Assembly: GCF_006538725.1 (NCBI RefSeq) | Contig: NZ_BJLQ01000006.1 | Span: 62,001-126,000, forward strand | Reading direction: 5' to 3' | DNA length: 64,000 nt | From: Cellulomonas gelida | GTDB lineage: Bacteria > Actinomycetota > Actinomycetes > Actinomycetales > Cellulomonadaceae | Shown: positions 9,228-17,522 of the stretch, piece by piece | Numbering within the stretch: the first letter of the stretch is position 1 | Layout: every line of letters begins with the position of its first letter | The notes under the pieces: model-generated | The model's database searches: none | Told to the model about the DNA's origin: nothing | What the model saw: only the letters and a program-made list of their open reading frames with translations | Made by a program: the position numbers and the translations under genes

Positions 9228-11426
9228 CTACGCGCCGGCGAGCCTGGCCTGCTCGTCGGCGACGATCGCGCGGGCCAGGTGCGGCGCCGAGACGTCGATC
9301 GCGGCCGCGGCCGCGTCGGTCAGCGCGGACTCGCGCACGTACGCGTCGAAGACTCCGCGCTTGGTCTCGAGCGTCTCCAGGAGCCGTTGGTCGACCGAGT
9401 CCTCGACGATCAGCCGGTGCACCCGGACGGTGCGGACCTGGCCCATGCGGTGAGCCCGCGCGATCGCCTGGGCCTCGAGCGCGGGGGAGACCTGCGGCTC
9501 GCACAGCACGACGACCGAGGCGGCCTGGATGTTGAGGCCGACGCCACCGGCACGGACCTGGGCGACGAGCACGGCCGGGCCGGGCGCGGCGGTGAACTCG
9601 TCGACGAGGCGCAGCCGCGCGGCCGCGGACGTGGAGCCGGTCAGCGGCCCGAGCACCGCGGTCGTCGGTGACAGCGCGGCGTGCACGACGTCGAGGACCT
9701 CGCGGAACCACGAGAACACGACGACCTTGTGACCGTTCGCCCCGGCCTCGGCGCAGATCTCGAGCAGCCGCTCGAGCTTGGCGCTCTCGCGCGGGTCGGT
9801 CGAGACGAACGCGGCGCGACGCATCGCCGGGAAGCTGCCGGCCTCGACCGCCGCGCGGTAGGCGGCGCCGTCGACCGCACCGAACTCCTCCCACTCGTCG
9901 ACCTGGACGAGGGGCGGGAGCTCGGCGAGCACGTCGTCGAGGTTGCGCCGCAGGTACACGGGTGCGACCGCCGAGCGGAACGCGTCCGCGCCGGCGGCGC
10001 CCGCGCCCGGGTCGATCGCGTCGGCGAGCTCGGGCCGCAGGTGGCGCACGAGCGCGCAGAACTCCTCCACGGTGTTCTCCATCGGCGTCCCGGTGAGGAA
10101 CAGGACGCGGTCCGAGCGCGCGGCGACCCGGGCGACGGCCTGGCTCCGCTTCGCGTCGGGGTTCTTCACGAAGTGGGCCTCGTCGACGACGAGCATCGCC
10201 GGGCTCGCGTCGTCGAGGGCGAGGCGCCGCAGCGTGCTGAACGTGGTGACCGCGACGCCGCCGTGCGCCACCCAGTGCGCCGCCGCCTCGTCGCGCGCGT
10301 CGCCGTGCAGCAGCAGCGCGGGAAGCGCGCTGTGCGTCGCGAGCTCGCGCACCCAGGTGTGCACCACGGACGCGGGGGCGACGACGAGCACGTGCGTCGC
10401 GCCGCCCGCGACGAGGTGCGCCATCGCGGCGATCGCCTGCACCGTCTTGCCGAGCCCCATCTCGTCGCCGATGATCACGCGCCGCTGCACGAGCGCGAAC
10501 CGCGCGCCGAACGCCTGGTAGCCGCGCAGGGACGCGCGCAGCAACGACTCGTCGAGGTGCTGCGCCCCGATGCGGCCGACGATCTCGCCGGGTAGGAACC
10601 CGGTGGCCGCGGCGACGTCCTCGCGGAGGTCGACCAGCGGGGCGAGCAGCGCGTAGTACGTCGCCGAGCGCCGTTCGAAGTCGGCCCACGCCGCGGTCGT
10701 CGGCACGACGTGGCGGACGGTCTCGGAGATGCGCGTGGCGGCGCGGGCGACGTCGGCGGACCGCGCCCACGCCACGAGGTCGGTCAGGTGCGCGACCGCC
10801 TCGTCGGCTGCGGCCTTGCGCGTGCCGCCGATGAACAGGCGCCGCAGCGGTCCCGCGGCCGCGGGCGCCGCCGTGAGGCTCGCGCGCGACACGTCGTCGA
10901 CCAGGCGGCGGAGCTGGGGGACGAGCGTCTCGTCGTCCCCGACGACGGCCTCCCACGTGCGCACGGCACGCAGCAGCTCGGTCGCGAGCCGGTCGGACGG
11001 ATCGACCTCGATGCGCAGCTGGACGCTCTCGCGCGCGGCGCGCGCGATCTGCTCGGCCGCGGCGACGATCCGAGCGGCGGACTGCGGGCCGATCCCCGGC
11101 GCCGCCTGCAGGCCGTGCGTGCCTGCGCGCAGCACGTCCGCGATGGTGCGCACCCCGTGCGCGGCGAGGCCGTCGAGCGAGAGCCGCCCCTCGGTCACGT
11201 CGCGCACGCGATCGACGGGCACCCGCGCGAGGTCGGTCTCGGCAAGACGTGCCCGCATCGCCTCGAACGCGCTCACCACGGCCGAGCGCGCACCGTCGAC
11301 GTCGGCGACGAGCGCCGCCGCCCAGGCGGCCTGCGCCCGTGCGTCCCCGAGCAGCGCGATCACGTCGGCGCGGCCCGCCCGACGCGGTCGACCGACCTCG
11401 CCGCGCGCCTCGTCCTGCGTGATCAC
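9228..11426 (-). CDS. SNF2-family DEAD/DEAH-box helicase
   Basis: A 732-residue Swi2/Snf2-type ATPase predicted to translocate on double-stranded DNA. The C-terminal two thirds carries motif I DEMGLGKT, motif II DEAHFVKN, motif III GTPMEN, a helicase C domain (VVVFSWFREVLD) and motif VI AIARAHRMGQ. The N-terminal third is unusual: it includes a helix-hairpin-helix-like GIGPQSAARIVAA near residues 110-122, which may bind DNA, then a helical region without a recognised domain. The start is GTG, with TAGGTT 6 bases upstream; that -10 box contains the stop codon of the upstream HNH gene. A role in repair or defence is possible, but I see no full defence cassette. Confidence 0.93.
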   Translation of the reverse strand: MITQDEARGEVGRPRRAGRADVIALLGDARAQAAWAAALVADVDGARSAVVSAFEAMRARLAETDLARVPVDRVRDVTEGRLSLDGLAAHGVRTIADVLRAGTHGLQAAPGIGPQSAARIVAAAEQIARAARESVQLRIEVDPSDRLATELLRAVRTWEAVVGDDETLVPQLRRLVDDVSRASLTAAPAAAGPLRRLFIGGTRKAAADEAVAHLTDLVAWARSADVARAATRISETVRHVVPTTAAWADFERRSATYYALLAPLVDLREDVAAATGFLPGEIVGRIGAQHLDESLLRASLRGYQAFGARFALVQRRVIIGDEMGLGKTVQAIAAMAHLVAGGATHVLVVAPASVVHTWVRELATHSALPALLLHGDARDEAAAHWVAHGGVAVTTFSTLRRLALDDASPAMLVVDEAHFVKNPDAKRSQAVARVAARSDRVLFLTGTPMENTVEEFCALVRHLRPELADAIDPGAGAAGADAFRSAVAPVYLRRNLDDVLAELPPLVQVDEWEEFGAVDGAAYRAAVEAGSFPAMRRAAFVSTDPRESAKLERLLEICAEAGANGHKVVVFSWFREVLDVVHAALSPTTAVLGPLTGSTSAAARLRLVDEFTAAPGPAVLVAQVRAGGVGLNIQAASVVVLCEPQVSPALEAQAIARAHRMGQVRTVRVHRLIVEDSVDQRLLETLETKRGVFDAYVRESALTDAAAAAIDVSAPHLARAIVADEQARLAGA

Positions 11427-11432
11427 GGCCCG

Positions 11433-11438
11433 AACCTA
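11433..11438 (-). promoter_or_regulatory. -10 box for leaderless SNF2 helicase
   Basis: TAGGTT on the minus strand ends 6 bases before the GTG at 11426. Its first three bases are also the TAG stop of the HNH gene. Confidence 0.6.
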
Positions 11439-11849
11439 GCCGCCCGGTGCCTCGTCGGCGTCCGGCACGAGGTGGGGAACCGGCTCGGCACGGTCCTGCT
11501 CGGCGCGGACGAGCTCGACGCTGATGGCCTGGTGGCGCAGCAGGAACGCCGCCTCGTCGAGGCGCTTGACCCGCAGCCAGTGCGTGACCTCCTGGTTGCA
11601 CTTGCTCGCGTTGCACGAGCGGCACGCGGGCACCACGTTGTCGAGCGTGTAGCGCCCGCCTCGGGACAGCGGCAGGACGCAGTCCTTCTGCAGCGGCACG
11701 TCCTGCGCGCCGCAGTACGCGCAGCCCGACCACGCGGCGCGCAGCGCGCCCCACTGCTCGGCGGTCAGGTCGTTGTCCGCGCGCGCCATGCGCGAGCTGC
11801 GCCGCCGGGCGTACCTCGCCGCGGCGGCCCGGCTGCGCACCTTCTTCAC
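11436..11849 (-). CDS. HNH endonuclease-like protein
   Basis: A 137-residue basic protein with an HNH nuclease fold: a zinc-binding CAYCG pair near residue 44, the core KDCVLPLSRGGRYTLDN with aspartate in place of the first histidine region, and CRSCNASK as the second zinc pair. The N-terminal 20 residues are rich in Arg and Lys. The metal site should be checked, because the usual D-H dyad reads D-C here (KDCVLPLS), which may impair catalysis. It starts with GTG 6 bases after TAGCCT, so it is probably leaderless. Only 9 bases separate it from the helicase start downstream on the same strand. Confidence 0.82.
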   Translation of the reverse strand: MKKVRSRAAAARYARRRSSRMARADNDLTAEQWGALRAAWSGCAYCGAQDVPLQKDCVLPLSRGGRYTLDNVVPACRSCNASKCNQEVTHWLRVKRLDEAAFLLRHQAISVELVRAEQDRAEPVPHLVPDADEAPGG

Positions 11850-11855
11850 GCGGGC

Positions 11856-11861
11856 AGGCTA
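11856..11861 (-). promoter_or_regulatory. -10 box for leaderless HNH gene
   Basis: TAGCCT on the minus strand, 6 bases before the GTG at 11849; no ribosome-binding site is present. Confidence 0.6.
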
Positions 11862-11893
11862 GCCGCCCGGGGCGCGGACCCCGCGCAGGCGCG

Positions 11894-12880
11894 TCAGCGC
11901 AGCTCGGGGACCACCTGCGACTCGAAGAGCTCGATGCTCGAACGGTCGTAGGCCGCGTCGGCGAAGTACGTGATCGCGTACCCGAGGCCGAGACCGCGCA
12001 GCTCCTGGAGCGTGGCGACGATCTGCTCGGGCGTGCCGACGAGCGGGCCGCGGCGCAGGTCCTCGGCCGTGCTCGCGGCCTTGTCGGGCACGGTCAAGGA
12101 CAGGTGCTCCTCGATCCACGCGAACTTGTCGTCCACATCGGCCTGCGTCTCGCCGATCACCACGTTGTAGTTGGCCGACCGCGTGATCTCGGCGACGTCG
12201 CGCCCGATCGCGGCGCAGTGCTCCGCGAGCACCGCCGACTTGTGCGCGAAGCCCTCGGGTGAGCCGTCGAAGTTCGTGTACTGCGCGTGCTCGGCCGCGA
12301 TCCGCAGCGTCTTCTTCTCGCCGCCGCCCGCGATCCACAGCGGCGGACCGTCGACCTGCAGCGGGAGCGGCGAGAGCTGCGCGCCCGCCACCTGGTAGTG
12401 CGCACCGTCGAACGTCGCGACGCCGTTGGTCCAGAGCTGCTTGAAGATCTGCACGCCCTCGTCGAGCATCGCGATCCGCTCGCCGGCGCGCGGGAAGCCG
12501 TAGCCGTACGCGCGCCACTCGTGCTCGTACCAGCCCGCGCCGATGCCCATCTCGACGCGTCCGCCCGAGATCACGTCCGCGGTCGTCGCGACCTTGGCGA
12601 GGTAGGCGGGGTTGCGGTACGCCATGCACGTGCACATCTGCCCGAGCCGCACACGCGACGTGCTCGCCGCGAACGCGTTGATGAGGCTCCACGCCTCGTG
12701 CGTCGCCTCGCCGTTGGGCTCGGGCACAGCGTGGAAGTGGTCGTAGACCCAGATCGACTCGAACGCGTCGCCCTCGTCGGCGTGCCGGGCGAGCCCGCTC
12801 ATCACCGCCCAGTGGTCGCGCGCGTCGATGCCCGTGAGGTCCTGGCGCCAGCCCTGCGGGATGAAGAGTCCGAATCGCAT
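11894..12880 (-). CDS. LLM-class F420-dependent oxidoreductase
   Basis: A 328-residue luciferase-like TIM-barrel flavin/F420 enzyme. It begins MRFGLFIPQGWR, then shows the conserved ESIWVYDHFHAVP, RVRLGQMCTCMAYRNPAYLAKVA, the glycine-rich EMGIGAGWYEHEW near residue 110 and VGTPEQIVATL near residue 280, in the order expected for F420-dependent members. The start is fixed by MRFGLF and by the TAACGT box 7 bases upstream. The gene stands alone between the HNH gene and a small membrane gene. The substrate cannot be told from sequence; these enzymes reduce or oxidise alcohols, imines or enones using F420. Confidence 0.92.
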   Translation of the reverse strand: MRFGLFIPQGWRQDLTGIDARDHWAVMSGLARHADEGDAFESIWVYDHFHAVPEPNGEATHEAWSLINAFAASTSRVRLGQMCTCMAYRNPAYLAKVATTADVISGGRVEMGIGAGWYEHEWRAYGYGFPRAGERIAMLDEGVQIFKQLWTNGVATFDGAHYQVAGAQLSPLPLQVDGPPLWIAGGGEKKTLRIAAEHAQYTNFDGSPEGFAHKSAVLAEHCAAIGRDVAEITRSANYNVVIGETQADVDDKFAWIEEHLSLTVPDKAASTAEDLRRGPLVGTPEQIVATLQELRGLGLGYAITYFADAAYDRSSIELFESQVVPELR

Positions 12881-12887
12881 GTGCCGC

Positions 12888-12893
12888 ACGTTA
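12888..12893 (-). promoter_or_regulatory. -10 box for leaderless LLM oxidoreductase
   Basis: TAACGT on the minus strand, 7 bases before the ATG at 12880. Confidence 0.6.
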
Positions 12894-12939
12894 CCGCCGG
12901 GCCGCGAGCAGGGCAGGCCGCGAGCAGGTCGCGAGAAGG

Positions 12940-13371
12940 TCAGGCGGGGAGCGACTCGCCCAGTCGCACGACGAGCGCGGCGACCCCCGTGCCGAGGGCG
13001 GCGGCCGCGGTGACCGCCGCGACGATCAGCACCAGCGTCGCGCGCGTCGTGCGGCCCTGCCGGCGGGGCGTGGCGTCGGCCGGGTTCGCGGGGTCCACCC
13101 AGACGGTGCCGTCGAACGTGTACGGCACGCCGGGCGCCCGCACGAGCCAGACGAACAGGTGCGCGCGCAGCGGGCGTCCGTGCGGGTCGGGGTACTCCAC
13201 GTCGACGAACGTGCCCGGCCCCACGTAGGTGCTCGAGAGCTCGCGGGCGGGGACCCGCACGCGCGGCACGCGGCGCGCCACCGAGAGCGCGCGGAACCCG
13301 ACGACGGCGAGGACGACGGTGAGCGCGACGCACCCCACGCAGACGAGTGCGAGCACGGACGACGCAGGCAT
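12940..13371 (-). CDS. Small two-helix membrane protein, DUF3592-like
   Basis: A 143-residue protein with transmembrane helices at about residues 5-27 and 108-133 flanking a beta-rich extracytoplasmic region (ELSSTYVGPGTFVDVEYPDPHGRPLRAHL). This layout matches DUF3592-type proteins of unknown function. The ATG follows TACGGT by 7 bases, consistent with a leaderless start. It is divergent from the NAD(P)HX-repair gene. No catalytic residues can be named. Confidence 0.75.
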   Translation of the reverse strand: MPASSVLALVCVGCVALTVVLAVVGFRALSVARRVPRVRVPARELSSTYVGPGTFVDVEYPDPHGRPLRAHLFVWLVRAPGVPYTFDGTVWVDPANPADATPRRQGRTTRATLVLIVAAVTAAAALGTGVAALVVRLGESLPA

Positions 13372-13378
13372 GTCGACC

Positions 13379-13384
13379 ACCGTA
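13379..13384 (-). promoter_or_regulatory. -10 box for leaderless DUF3592-like gene
   Basis: TACGGT on the minus strand, 7 bases before the ATG at 13371. Confidence 0.55.
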
Positions 13385-13491
13385 CGGGCGGGTGCTCGGC
13401 ACCCGCCGGAGCGCCCGACGAGCGGGACGGGCACCTCCGCGAGCACGCGCCGTCCCCGCGGAGGTGGTGGAGCGCGGGTGTCGGCGCGAGG

Positions 13492-14994
13492 ATGGACCCC
13501 GTGCTGCTGTCCTGGACGTCCGCGCAGGTCCGCGCCGCCGAGGAGCCGCTCCTGGCCGCGGGCGTGCCCCTGATGGAGCGTGCCGCGTTCGCGCTCGCCG
13601 GGGCCGTGGCGCGTGAGCTGCGCGCGCGGCGCGGGCGGGTCGTCGGCGGGGTCGTCGTGCTGCTCGTCGGGCCGGGGAACAACGGCGGGGACGCGCTGCA
13701 CGCGGGCGCCGTGCTGCGCCGCCGTGGCGTGGACGTCCTCGCGCTCGCCCTGGCGGACCGGGTGCACGACGAGGGTCGCGCGGCGCTGCTCGCCGCGGGC
13801 GGACGCGTGCTCGTGGTCGACGACGTCGACATCGCCGTCGACCGCGCGCGAGGTGCCGACGTGCTCGTCGACGGGATCCTGGGGATCGGCGCACGGGCGG
13901 GTGGGCTGACCGGCGGCGCCGGCGCGCTCGTCGAGCGGCTCGACGCGTCGCGCGACGAGGGCGCGCCCGTGGTCGTCGCCGTGGACACGCCCTCGGGCAT
14001 CGGCGTGGACGACGGGAGCGTGTCCGGCCCGGTGCTGCGCGCGGACCGCACGGTGACGTTCGGCGGCTCCAAGCCCGGCCTTGTCCTGCCGCCCGCCGCG
14101 CACCTCACGGGCGTGCTCGAGGTGGTGGACCTCGGGCTCGCGCTGCCCGACGAGCCCGCAGTCGTGCGGCTCGAGGATCGCGACGCGGCCGCGCTGTGGC
14201 CCGTGCCGGGCCCGGACGCGCACAAGTACACGCGCGGTGTCGTCGGCGTCGTCGCCGGTGCGCGGCGCTACCCGGGCGCGGCCGTGCTCGCGACGTCGGC
14301 CGCGGTGCTCGCCGGGGTCGGCATGGTGCGGTACCTCGGGGACGTGGGCGACCTCGTGGTCGCGCGGCGTCCCGAGGTGGTCGTCGGGCCCGGACGGGTG
14401 CAGGCATGGGTATTCGGCCCGGGGGTCTCGCCCGACGACGCCGCGCAGCGACGTCGCATCGAGCACGCCTTCGAGGGCGTGCTGCACCGTGGCGAGCCCG
14501 CGGTCGTGGACGCCGGCGCGCTCGAGCTGCTGCCCGAGCACGTGCCGACGCACGTCGTGCTGACCCCGCACGCCGGCGAGCTCGCGCGGCTGCTGTCCGA
14601 CCGTGGCCACCGCGTCACGCGCGCCGAGGTCGAGCACCACCCGCTGCGCTCGGCACGCCTCGCACACGAGCTCACGGGCGCGACGGTGCTGCTCAAGGGG
14701 CACGTGACGCTCGTCGTCGGGGCGGGCGGTGCGGTGTACGCGCAGGCGGCTGCCCCGGCGTGGCTCGCGACCGCGGGTGCCGGGGACGTGCTCGCGGGGC
14801 TGCTGGGGGCGATGCTCGCGGGCCGTGCCGACGACGTGGTCGAGGACCCGACGCTCACGGCCGCCGTCGCGGCCGCTGCCGCGCTCGTGCACGGCCGCGC
14901 GGCCGACGTGAGCAACCCCGGCGGGCCGGTGACCGCGCGCGGGGTCGCGCTCGCGCTGCCGGAGACCGTCCGCGCCCTGCTGGCGGACGCGTGA
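13492..14994 (+). CDS. nnr: Bifunctional NAD(P)H-hydrate epimerase / ADP-dependent dehydratase
   Basis: Repairs hydrated NAD(P)H. Residues of about 1-215 are the YjeF-N epimerase, with QVRAAE, VGPGNNGGDALHAG and VDTPSGI. Residues of about 230-500 are the ribokinase-like dehydratase, with HKYTRGVVGVVAG, LTPHAGELARL, LLKGHVT and the ATP-site signature TAGAGDVLAGLLGAM. The full length of 500 residues is normal for the fused bacterial form. ATG 13492 is used; GTG 13501 is an alternative, and GAGGAT lies 7 bases before it, as at the leaderless alr start. The stop overlaps the next gene (GTGA). Confidence 0.95.
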   Translation: MDPVLLSWTSAQVRAAEEPLLAAGVPLMERAAFALAGAVARELRARRGRVVGGVVVLLVGPGNNGGDALHAGAVLRRRGVDVLALALADRVHDEGRAALLAAGGRVLVVDDVDIAVDRARGADVLVDGILGIGARAGGLTGGAGALVERLDASRDEGAPVVVAVDTPSGIGVDDGSVSGPVLRADRTVTFGGSKPGLVLPPAAHLTGVLEVVDLGLALPDEPAVVRLEDRDAAALWPVPGPDAHKYTRGVVGVVAGARRYPGAAVLATSAAVLAGVGMVRYLGDVGDLVVARRPEVVVGPGRVQAWVFGPGVSPDDAAQRRRIEHAFEGVLHRGEPAVVDAGALELLPEHVPTHVVLTPHAGELARLLSDRGHRVTRAEVEHHPLRSARLAHELTGATVLLKGHVTLVVGAGGAVYAQAAAPAWLATAGAGDVLAGLLGAMLAGRADDVVEDPTLTAAVAAAAALVHGRAADVSNPGGPVTARGVALALPETVRALLADA

Positions 14995-15680
14995 CCGCGA
15001 CGGACGACGCCGCCGCGGCGAGCCCCGCCCTCGGCGCTCCGCTCGACGCCTCGCGCGATGCAGCGCTCGATCCAGCGCTCGTGGACCGCGTCGAGGCGCT
15101 GCTGGCGCGCGGCGGGCGGCGGGTCCTCGGGCTCGTCGGGCCGCCCGGTGCGGGCAAGACGACGCTGGGGCGCCAGGTGCGCGCGGCGTTCGGTGACCGC
15201 GCCGTCGTCGTGCCGATGGACGGGTTCCACCTGGCGCAGAGCGAGCTCGAGCGGCTCGGCCGCGCCGACCGCAAGGGCGCTCCCGACACGTTCGACGCCG
15301 CGGGGTTCGTCGCGCTGCTGCGCCGGCTGCGCGACCCGCAGCCCGGGGAGGTCGTGTACGCGCCCGAGTACCGCCGTGACCTGCGCAACGGCGTCGCCGG
15401 GGCGATCGCGGTCCCCTCCGACGTGCCGCTCGTGGTGACCGAGGGCAACTACCTGCTGCTCGACGACCACGGGTTCGCGCCCGTGGCCGGCCTGCTCGAC
15501 GAGTCCTGGTACCTCGCGCCCGCGGACGATGTCCGGCTCGCGCGGCTCGTCGCGCGGCACGAGCAGTACGGCAAGTCGCCGCAGGCCGCGCACGCGTGGT
15601 CGCACGGCCCGGACGAGCGCAACGCGGCGCTGGTCGCCACCACGCGCCCGCGCGCGACCCTCGTCGTCCGGCCGGCCTGA
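14991..15680 (+). CDS. P-loop nucleoside/nucleotide kinase family protein
   Basis: A 229-residue kinase of the phosphoribulokinase/uridine kinase/pantothenate kinase class, resembling the sugar-kinase-like YggC/FrcK group. The P-loop GLVGPPGAGKTT has its lysine at residue 56. It is followed by VVPMDGFHLAQSEL, the KGAPDTFDAAGF segment, VYAPEYRRDLRNGVAGAI, and VTEGNYLLLDD (Walker B-like). The GTG start overlaps the nnr stop, so the two are translationally coupled. The substrate is not evident; pantothenate is unlikely because coaA is already present nearby. Confidence 0.85.
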   Translation: MTATDDAAAASPALGAPLDASRDAALDPALVDRVEALLARGGRRVLGLVGPPGAGKTTLGRQVRAAFGDRAVVVPMDGFHLAQSELERLGRADRKGAPDTFDAAGFVALLRRLRDPQPGEVVYAPEYRRDLRNGVAGAIAVPSDVPLVVTEGNYLLLDDHGFAPVAGLLDESWYLAPADDVRLARLVARHEQYGKSPQAAHAWSHGPDERNAALVATTRPRATLVVRPA

Positions 15681-15690
15681 CGGCGCTCAC

Positions 15691-15739
15691 CCGCGTCCAC
15701 CCGCCCACCCGGGTCCCGCGGCCGGACGGGTGGACGCGG
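15691..15739 (+). repeat. 13-bp inverted repeat between the kinase gene and alr
   Basis: CCGCGTCCACCCG at 15691-15703 pairs perfectly with CGGGTGGACGCGG at 15727-15739, with a 23-base loop. It ends about 15 bases before the alr start and just before a candidate -10 (GAGGAT). It could terminate the nnr-kinase unit or act as an operator for alr. Confidence 0.6.
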
Positions 15740-15754
15740 TGCGAGGATGGGCGC

Positions 15755-16945
15755 GTGAGCTTTCCCGCCCGAGCCGTCGTCGACCTGTCCGCCCTCGCGT
15801 CCAACGTGCGCTCGCTGCGCGCGCACGCGCCCACCGCGCAGCTCATGGCCGTCGTCAAGGCCGACGCGTACGGCCACGGGCTGCTGCCGTCGGCACGCGC
15901 GGCGCTCGCGGGGGGTGCGACGTGGCTCGGCACCGCGCAGATGGACGAGGCGCTCGCGCTGCGTGCCGCGGGGATCACCGAGCCGCGCGTCCTGACCTGG
16001 CTGTACGCGCCGGGTGCCCCGATCGCCCGCGCGATCGAGGCCGACGTGGACGTCGCGGTGTCGTCGGCGTCGGCGCTCACCGAGGTCGTCGCCGCCGCGC
16101 GCGCCGTCGGGCGCACGGCGCGCGTGCACCTCAAGGTCGACACGGGTCTGGGGCGCAACGGGCTGACGCCGGTCGACCTGGCCGACGTGCTGCCGGGCGC
16201 GCTGCGCGTGCAGGCCGAGGGCGCGGTCGCGCTCGTCGGGATCTGGTCGCACCTCGCGTTCGCCGACGAGCCCGACCACGCGACGGTGCGCGCGCAGCAC
16301 GAGGTGTTCGCCGACGCGGTCCGGCTCGCCGAGTCCGCAGGCGCCCGCCTCGAGGTGCGTCACCTCGCCAACTCCGCGGCGACGCTGACCTCGCCGCAGG
16401 TGCACTACGACCTCGTGCGCCCCGGCATCGCGGTGTACGGGCTGTCGCCCGTGCCGCAGCTCGGCGAGCCCGCCGACTTCGGCCTCGTGCCGGTGATGAC
16501 GCTCGAGGCCGAGCTCGCCACCGTCAAGCGCGTGCCCGCGGGCCACGGCGTGTCCTACGCGCACCAGTACGTCACACCGGTCGACACCGTCCTCGGGGTG
16601 GTGCCGCTGGGGTACGGCGACGGCATCCCGCGGCACGCGTCGGGCACGCCGGACCGCCTGGGCGGTCCGGTCCGCGTGGGCGAGCGCACGCTCGGCGTCG
16701 CGGGTCGCGTGTGCATGGACCAGCTCGTCGTCGACCTCGGCCCCGAGGCGGGCGAGCAGGCCGGCGACCGCGTCGAGCTGTACGGCACGGGGGCCGACGG
16801 TGGCCCGACCGCGCAGGACTGGGCACGCGCGGCCGGCACGATCTCCTACGAGATCGTCACGCGCCTGTCGCGGTCCGTCCCGCGCGAGTACGTCGGGCTG
16901 GACCCGCAGACCGGCGCGCCCGCCGGGACGGCGGCGGCCCGATGA
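15755..16945 (+). CDS. alr: Alanine racemase
   Basis: PLP-dependent conversion of L- to D-alanine for peptidoglycan. The PLP lysine is K35 in VVKADAYGHG. The second catalytic base, a tyrosine, is at about residue 268 in GVSYAHQY, and GYGDGIPR and VCMDQ are in place. The length of 396 residues is slightly longer than average. The GTG start is supported by the ARAVVDLSAL N-terminus and by GAGGAT 6 bases upstream. The stop overlaps the tsaE ATG, so alr heads an alr-tsaE-tsaB-rimI-rhodanese operon. Confidence 0.97.
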   Translation: MSFPARAVVDLSALASNVRSLRAHAPTAQLMAVVKADAYGHGLLPSARAALAGGATWLGTAQMDEALALRAAGITEPRVLTWLYAPGAPIARAIEADVDVAVSSASALTEVVAAARAVGRTARVHLKVDTGLGRNGLTPVDLADVLPGALRVQAEGAVALVGIWSHLAFADEPDHATVRAQHEVFADAVRLAESAGARLEVRHLANSAATLTSPQVHYDLVRPGIAVYGLSPVPQLGEPADFGLVPVMTLEAELATVKRVPAGHGVSYAHQYVTPVDTVLGVVPLGYGDGIPRHASGTPDRLGGPVRVGERTLGVAGRVCMDQLVVDLGPEAGEQAGDRVELYGTGADGGPTAQDWARAAGTISYEIVTRLSRSVPREYVGLDPQTGAPAGTAAAR

Positions 16946-17517
16946 GCGCGCAGCTCGTCGTGACGCTGCCCGACGCCGAGGCCACGCGCGCGTTCGGCCG
17001 CGCGCTCGCCGCGCACCTGCGTGCGGGCGACCTCGTGATCCTCACGGGCGACCTCGGCGCGGGCAAGACCACGCTGACGCAGGGCATCGGAGCCGGCCTG
17101 GGCGTGCGCGGGCAGGTCGCGTCGCCGACGTTCATCATCGCGCGCGAGCACCCGTCGCTGCCGCGGCCCGACGGCACGCGCGGACCCGACCTCGTGCACG
17201 TGGACGCCTATCGGCTGGGCTCGCTCGACGAGGTCGAGGCGCTCGACCTGGACTCGAGCCTCGAGGAGGCCGTGACGGTCGTGGAGTGGGGCGCGGGCTG
17301 GGTCGAGTCGCTCGCCGCGGACCGGCTCGAGGTCGCGCTGACCCGCCCGCGAGGTGCGGCGTCCGGAGAGCCCGTGGACGACGAGGACGACGGCGGGGGC
17401 GGCGAACGCGTCGTGACCGTGCGCGCCGTCGGCGACCGGTGGGCGGACGTGCCGCTGGCGGACGCGCTCGCGCCCGGGGCCGGCGCGGCGGACCCGACCG
17501 CACCCGTGGCAGGCTGA
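16942..17517 (+). CDS. tsaE: tRNA t6A biosynthesis ATPase TsaE
   Basis: ATPase partner of TsaB and TsaD in making threonylcarbamoyladenosine at tRNA position 37. The P-loop GDLGAGKTT has its lysine at residue 42. SPTFIIAREH and HVDAYRLGSLDEVEAL follow, then VVEWGAGW (Walker B-like). The last 60 residues are an acidic/glycine-rich linker and tail, giving 191 residues, longer than the ~150 of E. coli. It starts on the alr stop and ends five bases before tsaB. All three Tsa partners and the associated rimI are in this window. Confidence 0.95.
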   Translation: MSAQLVVTLPDAEATRAFGRALAAHLRAGDLVILTGDLGAGKTTLTQGIGAGLGVRGQVASPTFIIAREHPSLPRPDGTRGPDLVHVDAYRLGSLDEVEALDLDSSLEEAVTVVEWGAGWVESLAADRLEVALTRPRGAASGEPVDDEDDGGGGERVVTVRAVGDRWADVPLADALAPGAGAADPTAPVAG

Positions 17518-17522
17518 GCGCC

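Noticed and set aside
11433-11438. The overlapping TAG stop and TAGGTT could mean the helicase is translated only as part of the HNH transcript.
   Set aside because: The -10 spacing before the GTG start fits the leaderless pattern seen at many other genes, so an independent promoter is more likely, although co-transcription is not excluded.
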